A stretch of DNA of 64,000 nucleotides from positions 62,001 through 126,000 of the forward strand of contig NZ_JAERSD010000009.1 of assembly GCF_017912555.1 (NCBI RefSeq), in the 5' to 3' direction. This document shows positions 45,295 through 54,293 of this stretch, in pieces. The notes beneath the pieces are model-generated. The model saw nothing but the letters and a program-made list of their open reading frames with translations. It ran no database searches and had not been told where the DNA came from. The position numbers and the translations under genes are program-made. The DNA comes from Bacillus sp. REN3 (GTDB lineage Bacteria; Bacillota; Bacilli; Bacillales; Cytobacillaceae). Numbering within the stretch: the first letter of the stretch is position 1; every line of letters begins with the position of its first letter.

Positions 45295-45505
45295 TCGTAA
45301 AGCCTCCAATTCGTGGAAAAGTTTCTAGGGTTGTCCTACATATACAGTCTAGCAAAAATGGATCATAGTATAAAATGTCCGCCTCGGCAAGGAAGTTTAA
45401 ACTTCATTAATTACGGTATAGTTAAATAAAAGGAATTTTGCAAGTTCATATTTGAAACAGTAAACTAAAAATAGATATGGATGCAAAGCATGAAGGAGGA
45501 GTAAC

Positions 45506-46327
45506 ATGAGTCTGCAAAAACAAATCATCGAAGCTTTACATGTCCGTCCGGAAGTCGACCCACAACAGGAAATCAGGAAGCGGGTTGACTTTTTGAAGGA
45601 ATATCTAATAAAAGCAAGAGCAAGAGGGTTTGTCCTTGGCATCAGCGGCGGCCAGGATTCGACTCTTGCGGGGAAACTTGCTCAGCTGGCAGCTGAGGAG
45701 TTGCGTTCAGAAGGGAAGGAAGCAAAATTCGTTGCTGTCCGCCTTCCATATGCTGTCCAGAAGGATGAGGATGATGCCCGGCTCGCCCTCGATTTTATCA
45801 GGCCGGACGAGTCGGTCGTCTTCAACATCCAGCCGGTTGTCGATACGTTTAATAAGCAATTTGAAGAAATGTCCGGACGGCCGCTGCTTGATTTTAATAA
45901 AGGAAATGTCAAGGCTCGAATCCGGATGATCACCCAATATGCGATTGCCGGCGAGGATGGTTTGCTTGTCATCGGTACAGACCATGCTGCCGAAGCCGTA
46001 ACTGGCTTCTATACGAAGTACGGGGACGGCGGCGCCGACCTGATGCCGCTTGCGGGTTTGAATAAGCGCCAGGGAAGGGAGATGCTAAAGGCACTGAATG
46101 CTGAAGAAAGGCTGTATATGAAGGTGCCGACAGCAGATCTTCTTGATAATAACCCGCTCCAGGCCGATGAAACTGAGATTGGGATCAGTTATGCGGCAAT
46201 TGATGATTACCTTGAGGGTAAGGAGATTCCAAAGGAAGATGCAGAGAAAATCGAAGCGCGCTACAAGGTTTCCGAACACAAGCGCCAGATTCCTGCAACC
46301 ATGTTCGATTCCTGGTGGGAAAAATGA
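45506..46327 (+). CDS. nadE: NH3-dependent NAD+ synthetase
   Basis: 273 aa, the length of B. subtilis NadE. ATP-pyrophosphatase P-loop [16 protein letters not shown] (residues 48-63), NFNKGN-like [39 protein letters not shown] and C-terminal [14 protein letters not shown]. Amidates nicotinic acid adenine dinucleotide with ammonia as the last step of NAD synthesis. No glutaminase domain. GAAGGAGGAG upstream. Confidence 0.96.
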   Translation: MSLQKQIIEALHVRPEVDPQQEIRKRVDFLKEYLIKARARGFVLGISGGQDSTLAGKLAQLAAEELRSEGKEAKFVAVRLPYAVQKDEDDARLALDFIRPDESVVFNIQPVVDTFNKQFEEMSGRPLLDFNKGNVKARIRMITQYAIAGEDGLLVIGTDHAAEAVTGFYTKYGDGGADLMPLAGLNKRQGREMLKALNAEERLYMKVPTADLLDNNPLQADETEIGISYAAIDDYLEGKEIPKEDAEKIEARYKVSEHKRQIPATMFDSWWEK

Positions 46328-46407
46328 AGGATTCTTAGGTGAACATCAGGAAGTTCAAAAACGGGGTTCGGAACGAGTGCATTCCAACCCCTGTTTGCCG
46401 GTAACCA

Positions 46408-46436
46408 GAAAGCCTGGCTTATGCCAGGCTTTTTGC
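46408..46436. terminator. Terminator between nadE and convergent gene
   Basis: AAAGCCTGGC, loop TTAT, GCCAGGCTTTTT. Confidence 0.92.
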
Positions 46437-46441
46437 CGTTT

Positions 46442-46786
46442 CTATTCAGTTTGCGCAACTTCTAGCTGATTCGGTTCTGCCCTTTCAGTCACTTTGTCGA
46501 TTTTATCCGTAAACATTTGAAAAACCCGCTTCTTCTCTTCCAGTTCCTTGATATACTCCTTAAGGTCATTGTATCTTTGCTCGAAAGGTTCATGATACAA
46601 TTCACGGATCTTTCTGTTGAGATCGGGATTCACCGTCGATTGGACTACTTGTTTAGTTATATTGTACTTGTATGTATAGACTTTGAGTTCTTGTTTAATT
46701 TGCTCATACTCCTCGTCAATCTCCAGAAGAATTTTTTCAATTTCTGACTTCCATTCATCTAGCGATTCTTTAACATGCTGTTCCAT
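46442..46786 (-). CDS. Coiled-coil protein of unknown function, 114 aa
   Basis: Start ATG 46786 has AGGAGG 7 nt upstream. Nearly all helical, rich in Glu/Lys (ESLDEWKSEIEKILLEIDEEYEQI and YNDLKEYIKELEEKKR), with a short break around TVNPDLNRKI. No signal, no membrane segment, no recognised domain. The bidirectional terminator at 46408 ends it. Just beyond its start, reading away, is the c-di-GMP riboswitch leader, so the two units are divergent. Confidence 0.65.
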   Translation of the reverse strand: MEQHVKESLDEWKSEIEKILLEIDEEYEQIKQELKVYTYKYNITKQVVQSTVNPDLNRKIRELYHEPFEQRYNDLKEYIKELEEKKRVFQMFTDKIDKVTERAEPNQLEVAQTE

Positions 46787-47024
46787 TCGGAATCCTCCTG
46801 CCATTCGCCTTTAGTAAAAGCTTCTTCCATCTATTCTATCAAGCGTGTTTTACATGTAGGTTGCGAAGGTATTACATTGCGGAAACAATCTTTTAAAAGG
46901 ACAAATGAGACGGAATAATGAAAAAACAGAACTAAATGACCGGGATTTAAGAACTAGTTTGTGGAAAAATGGTGGATTTTGTTGAAAATTAAGTTCTAAA
47001 GAATTATATTTTAAGTATAAGAGA
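46787..47024. other. Divergent intergenic region
   Basis: Presumed promoters for the coiled-coil gene (-) and the riboswitch transcript (+). AT-rich; no specific operator identified. Confidence 0.4.
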
Positions 47025-47106
47025 AAAAGGCAAACTTATCGAAAGGTAAGGACGCAAAGCAGCGGGTCTAAGGCATAATTGCTAGGATAGCCGGGCTGCC
47101 AAAAGG
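47025..47106 (+). promoter_or_regulatory. c-di-GMP-I (GEMM) riboswitch
   Basis: GEMM-I blocks in order: AAGGCAAACTTATCGAAAGG, the near-invariant GGACGCAAAGC, GGGTCTAAGGC, a variable arm, and GGATAGCCGGGCTGCC, with P1 formed by GGCA at the start and TGCC at the end. Located about 210 bp upstream of a 74-aa ORF. A clear terminator or antiterminator is not evident downstream, so the switching mode is unclear. Confidence 0.92.
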
Positions 47107-47314
47107 AACGGATCAGGGAAATGGACAATGGTCAAACCGCTTGCTGTGATCATCCCATTCTTTTTGGAAGATTTTAATTTCACGTTTGCCGGGCGCGAAA
47201 GAGGATAAATAATACTAAAGTAACTTGACAGACCAGTCTTTTCGGAGGGGTTTCAGGAATAGCACCGCAAACGTTAATCAATGAATGAAAAAGTTGTGGA
47301 AAGGTGGAGGGAAT
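47107..47314 (+). other. Leader between riboswitch and orphan gene
   Basis: About 200 bp without a gene. GGGAAATGG near 47116 and CATCCCATTC near 47153 can pair, followed by TTTTTGG, a weak candidate expression platform. TTGACAGACC near 47224 looks like a -35, but I see no matching -10. Confidence 0.4.
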
Positions 47315-47539
47315 TTGACTGTGTTGTTCGGTACGGTAGAGTATTTTGAGCAGGAAATTGAACACTATCTGGCAGATGTTGCTGAGAAGCAACGGATCAG
47401 GGAAGAGATTTATAAAATCCAATCCAAATTGGAGGATGAACTCCTGCATGATTTCATTTGTGATGAAAAATTAAGGAAAGAGTGCCTGCGAAATTTGGCG
47501 GACGCCTTCAATAAATTGAAACAGGACTTGGCGGTCTAA
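47315..47539 (+). CDS. Small helical orphan protein downstream of c-di-GMP riboswitch
   Basis: 74 aa from TTG 47315; the in-frame ATG at 47285 lacks a site, whereas GGTGGAGGG is well placed for the TTG. Predicted mostly alpha-helical: VEYFEQEIEHYLADVAEKQRI and KIQSKLEDELLHDFI, with two Cys (FICDEKLRKEC). No signal or transmembrane segment. No domain recognised. As the only gene behind the c-di-GMP riboswitch it is probably connected to motility, adhesion or biofilm control. Confidence 0.65.
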   Translation: MTVLFGTVEYFEQEIEHYLADVAEKQRIREEIYKIQSKLEDELLHDFICDEKLRKECLRNLADAFNKLKQDLAV

Positions 47540-47552
47540 GGTCGCCAGTAAT

Positions 47553-47590
47553 AGAAAAGCCTGCGGAAACAAATCCGCAGGCTTTTCTAT
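47553..47590. terminator. Terminator after orphan gene
   Basis: AGAAAAGCCTGCGGA, loop, TCCGCAGGCTTTTCT: a perfect 15-bp stem. Confidence 0.92.
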
Positions 47591-47766
47591 TACTCTATCC
47601 TATTTTAAATGGCTTCGCCGCCACGATGCCGGTCAAGGTTCCTTTGCAGAAGACGCTTGAGGCTTTCTGATTCAAAGAATGTAAGTCAACGAGGACCATT
47701 TGTTAAGTTTGAACCGCGGGGAGATTGGATATGTTTAACTAGAGGCTAGGAAAAGGAGAAATTCAC

Positions 47767-48093
47767 ATGGCAAATAAAGAATACAACAAACTAGTAAGGG
47801 ACTATTTTCCTGAACTGATGAATCAAAAGGGAAGGAAAGTTGAAACCGAGGTTCTTGACAATCAAAAATACAGTGAAAAATTAATGGAGAAATTTGATGA
47901 GGAGGTTGCCAAATTCAAAAGTGCGGGTACAGACAGGCTGCTTAGCGAAATCGTCGACTTGCTCGAGGTCGTCTATGCGATTGCTGACAGCCGCGGCATC
48001 ACTGAATCCGAAGTGGAATTCATGAGGCAGCTTAAAAAGAATCGCAATGGCGGTTTCAGGAAAAGGCTCATGCTTAAGTCAATTTCGGATTGA
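47767..48093 (+). CDS. MazG-like / phosphoribosyl-ATP pyrophosphohydrolase-like protein
   Basis: 108 aa. Starts with the family hallmark YNKLVRDYFPELM and has the helical metal-binding motifs EKFDEEVAKF and SEIVDLLEVVYAIAD (E-x-x-E ... E-x-x-D), as in all-alpha NTP pyrophosphatases. Likely a cytoplasmic house-cleaning nucleotide pyrophosphohydrolase; substrate unknown. AAAGGAG before the ATG; own terminator. Confidence 0.82.
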   Translation: MANKEYNKLVRDYFPELMNQKGRKVETEVLDNQKYSEKLMEKFDEEVAKFKSAGTDRLLSEIVDLLEVVYAIADSRGITESEVEFMRQLKKNRNGGFRKRLMLKSISD

Positions 48094-48097
48094 TCAA

Positions 48098-48135
48098 AAA
48101 AATCCCCTCTTTTTAAAAAGTAGAGGGGATTTCGC
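48098..48135. terminator. Terminator between convergent MazG-like and DoxX genes
   Basis: AAATCCCCTCT ... AGAGGGGATTT hairpin. Confidence 0.85.
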
Positions 48136-48148
48136 TTTGCTTTCGGTA

Positions 48149-48664
48149 TTATGCTGTTTTATGTGCCACATCAGGCGCTTGCTTGAAGACAGTCTTGCGG
48201 ATGAATGGCACTACCCAGCGGTCAAGGCCGTATTTGCCAGCGTTGTAGCCCGCGAACAGGATGATGAATCCAAGGAAGATGTCAGTTGGGTTATGTGATA
48301 CAGTTCCGGCAAGGAAGAAAGAGAAGTTCATCACTAGGCCGAAGAACATGGCAGCAGTAGTCAGGCATCCAAGAATGAGTCCAAGGCCGATCAGGAATTC
48401 GCCAAGCGGGACGATGAAGTTGAAAAGTTCAATATTCGGAAGTGCGAAGCTTTCAAGGAATGATACATACCAGCCGTAAATGACGCTTCCGTCCGGCCCC
48501 TTGACAGGATTCGCGACCGCATTTTTCAAGAAACCAGAAGCATCGAATCCTCCTCCAGTCAATTTTCCCCAACCCGCAGTCAGCCATGAGTAACCAAGAT
48601 ATAAACGTAAGACAGTCAGGATACCAGCAGCAATATTACTTTCTCTTAACCATTTTGCAACCAT
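48149..48664 (-). CDS. DoxX family membrane protein, copy B
   Basis: 171 aa from ATG 48664 (TAGGAG 8 nt upstream), the same length as copy A at 36964. Only a few residues differ between the proteins (YLKNA/FLKNA, FAKW/VAKW, NVAAG/NIAAG, DAAHK/DVAHK). At DNA level the first 75 bp are about 17% different, mostly at third positions, while most of the remaining 430 bp is nearly identical. Four transmembrane helices; family links include thiosulfate:quinone oxidoreductase subunit DoxD. Confidence 0.85.
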   Translation of the reverse strand: MVAKWLRESNIAAGILTVLRLYLGYSWLTAGWGKLTGGGFDASGFLKNAVANPVKGPDGSVIYGWYVSFLESFALPNIELFNFIVPLGEFLIGLGLILGCLTTAAMFFGLVMNFSFFLAGTVSHNPTDIFLGFIILFAGYNAGKYGLDRWVVPFIRKTVFKQAPDVAHKTA

Positions 48665-48906
48665 GTTTTTCACTCCTAAATGATTTAATATGAGTACACT
48701 TATAAGATAGCAAATTCATTTTCAAAATAGGGGATTTCCCGGATGAATTCACAGTATCGTAAAAATGATTTGAACAACTTTTGACAAGTGAATTCTCACA
48801 TGCCGTATTCTATTGATCTCGCTGACTGTTCCCCTTATTTCTTGCAGCATACAGGGAAGGAAATTAGAATAGGGATAAATCAAGAAACCAAGGAAGGGGA
48901 TTGAAA

Positions 48907-49359
48907 ATGAGCGAGTTATTATTCAAACAGTTTGAAATGACCAGAGGGTTTTTCATCAAAGGGGTGGAGGCCATCACCACGGAGCAGGCAAACATTCAGC
49001 CGGAGGGCTACAAGAATAATATCCACTGGCATATCGGACATGTTTTGACCGTGACGGAGCAATTCATGACGGGGTTTCCGCAAAAATCCGAAGAACTGCC
49101 AGTCCATTACCTGGACCTTTTTGGCAATGGCACAAGCCCTGCATCATGGGAAGGGAATGTTCCTCCACTCGAGGAGCTGACGGAGCAGTTGAACGGCCAG
49201 TTGGAAAGAATCAGAAAAATTCCCGCTGAGCGCTTTAACAAGAAACTGAAAAAACCTTTTCTTGGCCTTGAAACATTTGGCGAGCTTGCAAACCTGTCTT
49301 TGTACCATGAATCCCATCATCTTGGCCAGATCCATGCCATGAAGAGATTGGTTGATTGA
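48907..49359 (+). CDS. DinB family protein
   Basis: 150 aa from ATG 48907 (GGAAGGGG upstream). Four-helix DinB/YfiT-like bundle with the metal-binding histidines visible in NIHWHIGHVLTVTEQF (first cluster) and ESHHLGQIHAMKRL (second). DinB proteins are metal-dependent, often thiol-transferase-related enzymes (bacillithiol S-transferases in Firmicutes); substrate unknown. Apparently monocistronic. Confidence 0.85.
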   Translation: MSELLFKQFEMTRGFFIKGVEAITTEQANIQPEGYKNNIHWHIGHVLTVTEQFMTGFPQKSEELPVHYLDLFGNGTSPASWEGNVPPLEELTEQLNGQLERIRKIPAERFNKKLKKPFLGLETFGELANLSLYHESHHLGQIHAMKRLVD

Positions 49360-49536
49360 TAGAGAGGAAAACGATGTATCATTGTCCGCTTTTTTTTTTG
49401 ATAATGCACCTCGTTGTTCAATAAGGTCAGTCCTGCTCCGCAGTACTGAGATTCCCCATGCAGCGTCCCATCGATTGTCCCGGGACTTTATGAGAAGAAA
49501 GGAGCAGGCGCGCATTTTCAAAAAGGAGGAGAAAAG

Positions 49537-49947
49537 ATGCACGATCCTATGGATTGTCCATACTGTAATCTATTGGCGGACGACCAGCAGCAAATCGTTC
49601 TTGTGAATGGAACATGCTGCTTCATCCAGAAAGAATCAGAGCAGCAGATCCTGCAGGGAAGCGGCCTGATCATTCCTAAAGAGCATAGGGAAAATGTATT
49701 CGAATTGACGGACCAGGAGTGGAGCGATACAAGAGAACTTCTTTTACAAGCAAAGCAGCTGCTCGACCAGACATACTCGCCGAATGGCTACAGTGTCGGA
49801 TGGAATACAGGCGAGACTGGCGGCCAGCATATTTTCCACGCCCATCTCCACGTCATTCCCAGATTCAAAGATGAACCATATGCTGGAAAGGGAATCAGGT
49901 ACTGGATCAAACAGGAAGCGAATAAGCGGCATTCAAGCCACGATTGA
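49537..49947 (+). CDS. HIT family protein
   Basis: 136 aa. N-terminal CPYC Cys pair, then the histidine triad GGQHIFHAHLHVIPRF (H-x-H-x-H, about 95-110). Purine nucleotide-binding hydrolase acting on AMP conjugates or dinucleoside polyphosphates. AAAAGGAGGAG upstream of ATG 49537. 49360-49536 contains no supported gene. Confidence 0.9.
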   Translation: MHDPMDCPYCNLLADDQQQIVLVNGTCCFIQKESEQQILQGSGLIIPKEHRENVFELTDQEWSDTRELLLQAKQLLDQTYSPNGYSVGWNTGETGGQHIFHAHLHVIPRFKDEPYAGKGIRYWIKQEANKRHSSHD

Positions 49948-50170
49948 TAGAGGCATCCAAAGGATGTCTCTTTCTTTGCATCTACTTATTAAAAAAATGC
50001 ATCTTTTTACACAGGATGGTTGTCATGGATTTCCAGACGCTAGCCTGCTTGTTGGGCCTTATGTGGTATAGACATCTATACTAAAATTCCGATAGTCTAA
50101 AGGTAACATCATGAAAGCCTTTTCAAAGATTCGAAATTGATGAGAGCGTATGCTCAGAAAAGGAGGAAGT

Positions 50171-51865
50171 ATGAAGAAGAGACATTTATCAATCGCCTTA
50201 GCCGCTGTGCTATGCACTGGAGCCATCATTCCTGCGGCATATGCAGCAAACGGCCAGGGACCCGGGCCCTCAATGGAAACAAGGGAGGTGAAAGCTGGCT
50301 CGCCAAAAGCACATCTGGTCTTTTCATGGGACAGTCCTGGGCCAATCTCTCCTGTCCTCCACAAAGGATCTGTCACCGGTGCTGGCATGGTCCAGGCTCC
50401 GCTTGATGAAATTGACGGGCACATGGAAAAGATGATTGCTGACCGGGTGATGCCGGGCGCGGTGGCTTTTGTCGCCAGACGAGGCCATATCGTCAAGCAT
50501 GAGGCTTATGGATATGCATACAGATATTCCGATGATAAACCAACTGAAGCAACCGATCCCGTCAGGATGCAAGGGGATACGATATTCGACCTTGCTTCAA
50601 TCAGCAAAATTTTCACAACAACTGCTGCGATGATCCTTTATGAACAAGGAAAATTCGGATTAGACGACAGAGTGGCAGAGCACATTCCTGAATTCGCTGC
50701 GAACGGCAAGGAAGAGGTAACCATTAGGCAGCTGATGACCCATACCTCAGGATTAGCCGCATGGATCCCCCTCTACACGAAAGGGACCAGCCGTGAAGAC
50801 AGGATCGGCTTAGTCCTGAATCAGCCGTTAAGCAATCAGCCAGGCAGCAAGTATACATACAGCGATCTTAACATGATTACGCTCGGTGTCCTGATTGAAC
50901 GTCTTTCCGGCAAAAGGCAGGATGAATTTGTAAAAGAATTCATAACAGATCCGCTCAATATGAAAGATACAATGTACAATCCGCCAGAGACCCTTAAAAA
51001 TAGGATCGCCGCTACTGAATATCAGCCATGGACCAGCAGGGACATCGTCTGGGGAGAAGTACATGACGAAAATGCATGGTCGCTCGGTGGTGTCGCAGGA
51101 CATGCAGGTGTTTTTTCAACTGCGGAAGATCTCGCCAAGCTGGCCCATATGTATTTAAATGATGGCCGTTATGGGAACGTACAGTTGCTCAGGCCAGAGA
51201 CAGTGCGAATGCTCGTTAAAAATCAAATTCCTGAGTTTCCTGGGAATGACCATGGCTTGGGATGGGAACTTGCCCAGGGCTGGTTCATGGATGCCTTGTC
51301 TGAGGGATCGACACTCGGCCACACAGGTTACACAGGTACTTCGATCGTTGTGAACAGGAACAATGGCACGATTGCAATCTTGCTTACAAACAGGGTCCAT
51401 CCAACGAGAAACACTGTTTCTACGAATGTTGCACGCAGGCAGCTTGCCAGACAGGTTGCAGACGCGATTTCTGTCCAGATTCCCGATGGTTCTGCATGGT
51501 TTTCGGGCTATGGGGATAAGTTGCAGCGGACATTGACAGCGGAAGTGGAGCTTGACAAACCAGCTAAACTTTCATTTGATACATGGTACCGTATTGAGGA
51601 GAATGCTGACTATGGCCATGTCGAAATCTCCAAAGATGGCGTGGAATGGGAGCAGAGGGCTGCTTTTACAGGGAGCAGCATAGATTGGAAAACGGTTGAA
51701 GCTGAAATTCCTGTGACGACGAAATTCATCCGATTCCGCTACGAAACAGACAGCAACACAAATGGCCGCGGCTGGTATGCTGATCGAATCAAACTCGAAA
51801 CCTCTGATGGAACATTGATGGACGCCGTTTTTTCCGGAGATGGATGGGAACAGCGGAATCATTGA
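50171..51865 (+). CDS. amiE: AmiE-like secreted serine hydrolase (beta-lactamase fold, MurNAc-L-Ala amidase)
   Basis: 564 aa from ATG 50171 (AAAAGGAGG upstream). Sec signal to AYA (about 26). Class-C beta-lactamase/esterase domain (about 78-430) with catalytic SISK (Ser143, Lys146), YSD as the Tyr motif, and HTGYTG. C-terminal extension of about 110 residues forms a beta-sandwich. Directly precedes nagZ and namZ, as AmiE (YbbE) does with these in Bacillus, where it removes the stem peptide from MurNAc after NagZ. Esterase activity is an alternative on sequence alone. Confidence 0.82.
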   Translation: MKKRHLSIALAAVLCTGAIIPAAYAANGQGPGPSMETREVKAGSPKAHLVFSWDSPGPISPVLHKGSVTGAGMVQAPLDEIDGHMEKMIADRVMPGAVAFVARRGHIVKHEAYGYAYRYSDDKPTEATDPVRMQGDTIFDLASISKIFTTTAAMILYEQGKFGLDDRVAEHIPEFAANGKEEVTIRQLMTHTSGLAAWIPLYTKGTSREDRIGLVLNQPLSNQPGSKYTYSDLNMITLGVLIERLSGKRQDEFVKEFITDPLNMKDTMYNPPETLKNRIAATEYQPWTSRDIVWGEVHDENAWSLGGVAGHAGVFSTAEDLAKLAHMYLNDGRYGNVQLLRPETVRMLVKNQIPEFPGNDHGLGWELAQGWFMDALSEGSTLGHTGYTGTSIVVNRNNGTIAILLTNRVHPTRNTVSTNVARRQLARQVADAISVQIPDGSAWFSGYGDKLQRTLTAEVELDKPAKLSFDTWYRIEENADYGHVEISKDGVEWEQRAAFTGSSIDWKTVEAEIPVTTKFIRFRYETDSNTNGRGWYADRIKLETSDGTLMDAVFSGDGWEQRNH

Positions 51866-51907
51866 TTCCTGAGGATAGGACAAAATACGAAGATGGAGGA
51901 GATCCAG

Positions 51908-54022
51908 ATGAAACAATGGAGTAAATTATTCATTTGCTCACTTGTCTTCCTGCTAGCTTTTTCACAGTTGTTGATTGCCACTCCTGCGGAAAAGGCGAAA
52001 GCAGAAGAAAGTAAAGTGAAGGACCTTGTTATCTATCAGAATATCCCGGAAGCTGAGCCCGAAATCAAGGACGGGAAAATCCTTTTGAAGGCTCTTCGCG
52101 TATACGATGAAGGGAATTTTGTGGAAATTTCTGAAGGTCTTACATGGAAATCGGCCAATAAAAACGTAGCTGTGGTTGATCAGGATGGGATCGTCCATTT
52201 TACCGGCCAAACTGGCACAACCTTCATTTCCGTTTCCGATGGTGTACATGAAGACCGGATTGCTCTTGATTATAAGGTGAATCCTGCTCTGGCCGGGCAG
52301 AAAGGAAAGCCTTCAGCAGAAGCGAAAGTGGTCAAACAAGTAGGCAAGAAATACGATGTCATCGGATTTGCAGTCGATAGGATGACTCTGGAAGAAAAAA
52401 TCGGACAAATGCTGATGCCTGATTTCCGCAAATGGAACGGCAAAGATGTGACAGAAATGCTGCCGGAAATCGAAAGCCTCGTTAAAAAATACCATTTAGG
52501 CGGCGTGATTCTTTTCCGCGAAAATGTCGTCACTACGGAACAGACTGCGCGCCTAGTTTCACAATATCAGGATGCTGCCGAAAAGTTCGGGCTGCTGATG
52601 ACTATTGACCAGGAAGGCGGGATCGTGACACGGCTTCAATCAGGAACCGATATGCCAGGCAATATGGCGCTTGGGGCAACCCGTTCACCTGAAGTTGCCA
52701 GGAATGTTGGCAATGCGATTGGCAAAGAGCTCGCGTCACTCGGCATCAACATGAACTTCGCCCCAGTCATGGATGTCAACAACAACCCTGACAACCCTGT
52801 CATCGGTGTCCGCTCTTTCAGCGAGGATCCACAGCTTGTCGCCGACCTGGGGGTAGCCTACACGAAAGGGCTTCAGGAAGCAGGAGTAGCTGCGACGGCT
52901 AAGCATTTCCCTGGTCATGGCGATACAGCCGAAGATTCACATCTAGGCTTGCCAGAAGTACCGCATGAAAAAGAACGTTTGAAAAATGTCGAGCTTTACC
53001 CGTTCCAAAAAGGAATGGAAGAAGGAATCGATGCAATCATGACGGGCCACGTTACGTTTCCGAAAATAGATGGTACAAAGGCAATTTCCAGGAAAACTGG
53101 AGAAGAAATCGCGATTCCGGCAACGCTTTCTTACAAGGTGCTGACAGAGTTGATGCGGGAAGAAATGGGTTATCAGGGAGTCATCACGACAGACGCAATG
53201 AACATGAAAGCGATCGCTGACCATTTTGGACCAGTGGATGCGGCTATCCGCGCAGTCAAGGCTGGAACCGATATCGTTCTCATGCCTATTGGACTTGAAG
53301 AGGTGGCTACAGGGCTTTTGGAATCTGTGAAAGCCGGTGAAATTCCTGAGGAGCGGATTGAAGCATCCGCCAAAAGGATCTTGACCCTGAAAGTGAAACG
53401 CGGAGTTTTCAAACAAGAAAATCCGCTGCCGGTTGATAAAAAGGTAGCCAATGCCCTCCAGGTTGTTGGATCGCCAGAACATAAACAAATCGAAAAGGAA
53501 GCTGCGGAAAAATCGATCACATTGGTGAAAAACGAAACAGGATTGCCGCTGAACTTAAGTAGCAGTGATGAGATTGTCGTGATTGGCAATACCTACATCA
53601 ATGATCTTGGAAGTGCAATCCAAAAGCGCCATGCGCGGACTGCGGTGATTGCCACAACCTCCTACCAGCTGACAGAAGCGCAATTGGAAAAAGCAAAGAA
53701 CGCCAAAGCTGTCATAATAGGGACGTATACCTTCAATGTCATCGGCCGTTCCCCTTCGAGTGCGCAAATGAAGATGGTGAACCAGTTGATTGAAGCAGTC
53801 GACGCTCCAGTGATAGGAGTAGCCATCCGTAATCCATACGACATAATGGCCTATCCGGAAGTAGACGCCTATATTACCCAGTATGGATTCAGGAGGGCGA
53901 GCTTTGAAGCGACTGCAGGTGTATTGTTTGGCGAATTTTCACCAACCGGGAAACTTCCTGTCACCATTCCAGGATTGGCAGGCGGAGTGCTTTACAGCTT
54001 TGGACACGGATTGAACTATTGA
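51908..54022 (+). CDS. nagZ: NagZ-like exo-beta-N-acetylglucosaminidase (GH3), secreted
   Basis: 704 aa from ATG 51908 (TGGAGGAGA upstream). Signal peptide (1-35), a roughly 90-residue Ig/Big-like module (about 40-130), GH3 N-terminal barrel with KHFPGHGDTAEDSHLGLP (catalytic Asp-His pair) and nucleophile Asp in GVITTDAMNMKAI, then the GH3 C-terminal domain seen in two-domain Gram-positive NagZ. Removes GlcNAc from muropeptide fragments outside the cell. About 40 bp after amiE. The N-terminal Big-like module is an addition to the B. subtilis form. Confidence 0.9.
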   Translation: MKQWSKLFICSLVFLLAFSQLLIATPAEKAKAEESKVKDLVIYQNIPEAEPEIKDGKILLKALRVYDEGNFVEISEGLTWKSANKNVAVVDQDGIVHFTGQTGTTFISVSDGVHEDRIALDYKVNPALAGQKGKPSAEAKVVKQVGKKYDVIGFAVDRMTLEEKIGQMLMPDFRKWNGKDVTEMLPEIESLVKKYHLGGVILFRENVVTTEQTARLVSQYQDAAEKFGLLMTIDQEGGIVTRLQSGTDMPGNMALGATRSPEVARNVGNAIGKELASLGINMNFAPVMDVNNNPDNPVIGVRSFSEDPQLVADLGVAYTKGLQEAGVAATAKHFPGHGDTAEDSHLGLPEVPHEKERLKNVELYPFQKGMEEGIDAIMTGHVTFPKIDGTKAISRKTGEEIAIPATLSYKVLTELMREEMGYQGVITTDAMNMKAIADHFGPVDAAIRAVKAGTDIVLMPIGLEEVATGLLESVKAGEIPEERIEASAKRILTLKVKRGVFKQENPLPVDKKVANALQVVGSPEHKQIEKEAAEKSITLVKNETGLPLNLSSSDEIVVIGNTYINDLGSAIQKRHARTAVIATTSYQLTEAQLEKAKNAKAVIIGTYTFNVIGRSPSSAQMKMVNQLIEAVDAPVIGVAIRNPYDIMAYPEVDAYITQYGFRRASFEATAGVLFGEFSPTGKLPVTIPGLAGGVLYSFGHGLNY

Positions 54023-54237
54023 ATGATGCATTACTGACGATGCCAAGAGAGCGTTTGGGAACCCGCACAGAAAACGGCAATAGATATACTTTGGCACCTA
54101 ATGTGGAAAACAACGGCGCTATTGGCTCAAAATGAAACTTTCCGGTATCCGAAGAGGAAAGTTGCTGAAGATTAATCGGCCTTTAAGAAATTGAATCTAT
54201 TGAATACCGGATGAAACCGGAATGTAAGGATGATTCA

Positions 54238-54267
54238 GAAGGCATGTTTTTATAAAATATGCCTTCT
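54238..54267 (+). other. Hairpin between nagZ and namZ
   Basis: AGAAGGCAT ... ATGCCTTCT with an A/T loop but no T-run; possibly an mRNA processing or stability element rather than a terminator. The rest of 54023-54293 has no supported gene. Confidence 0.5.
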
Positions 54268-54293
54268 AGTCCAAAAAAATAGGAGTGGTTAGA

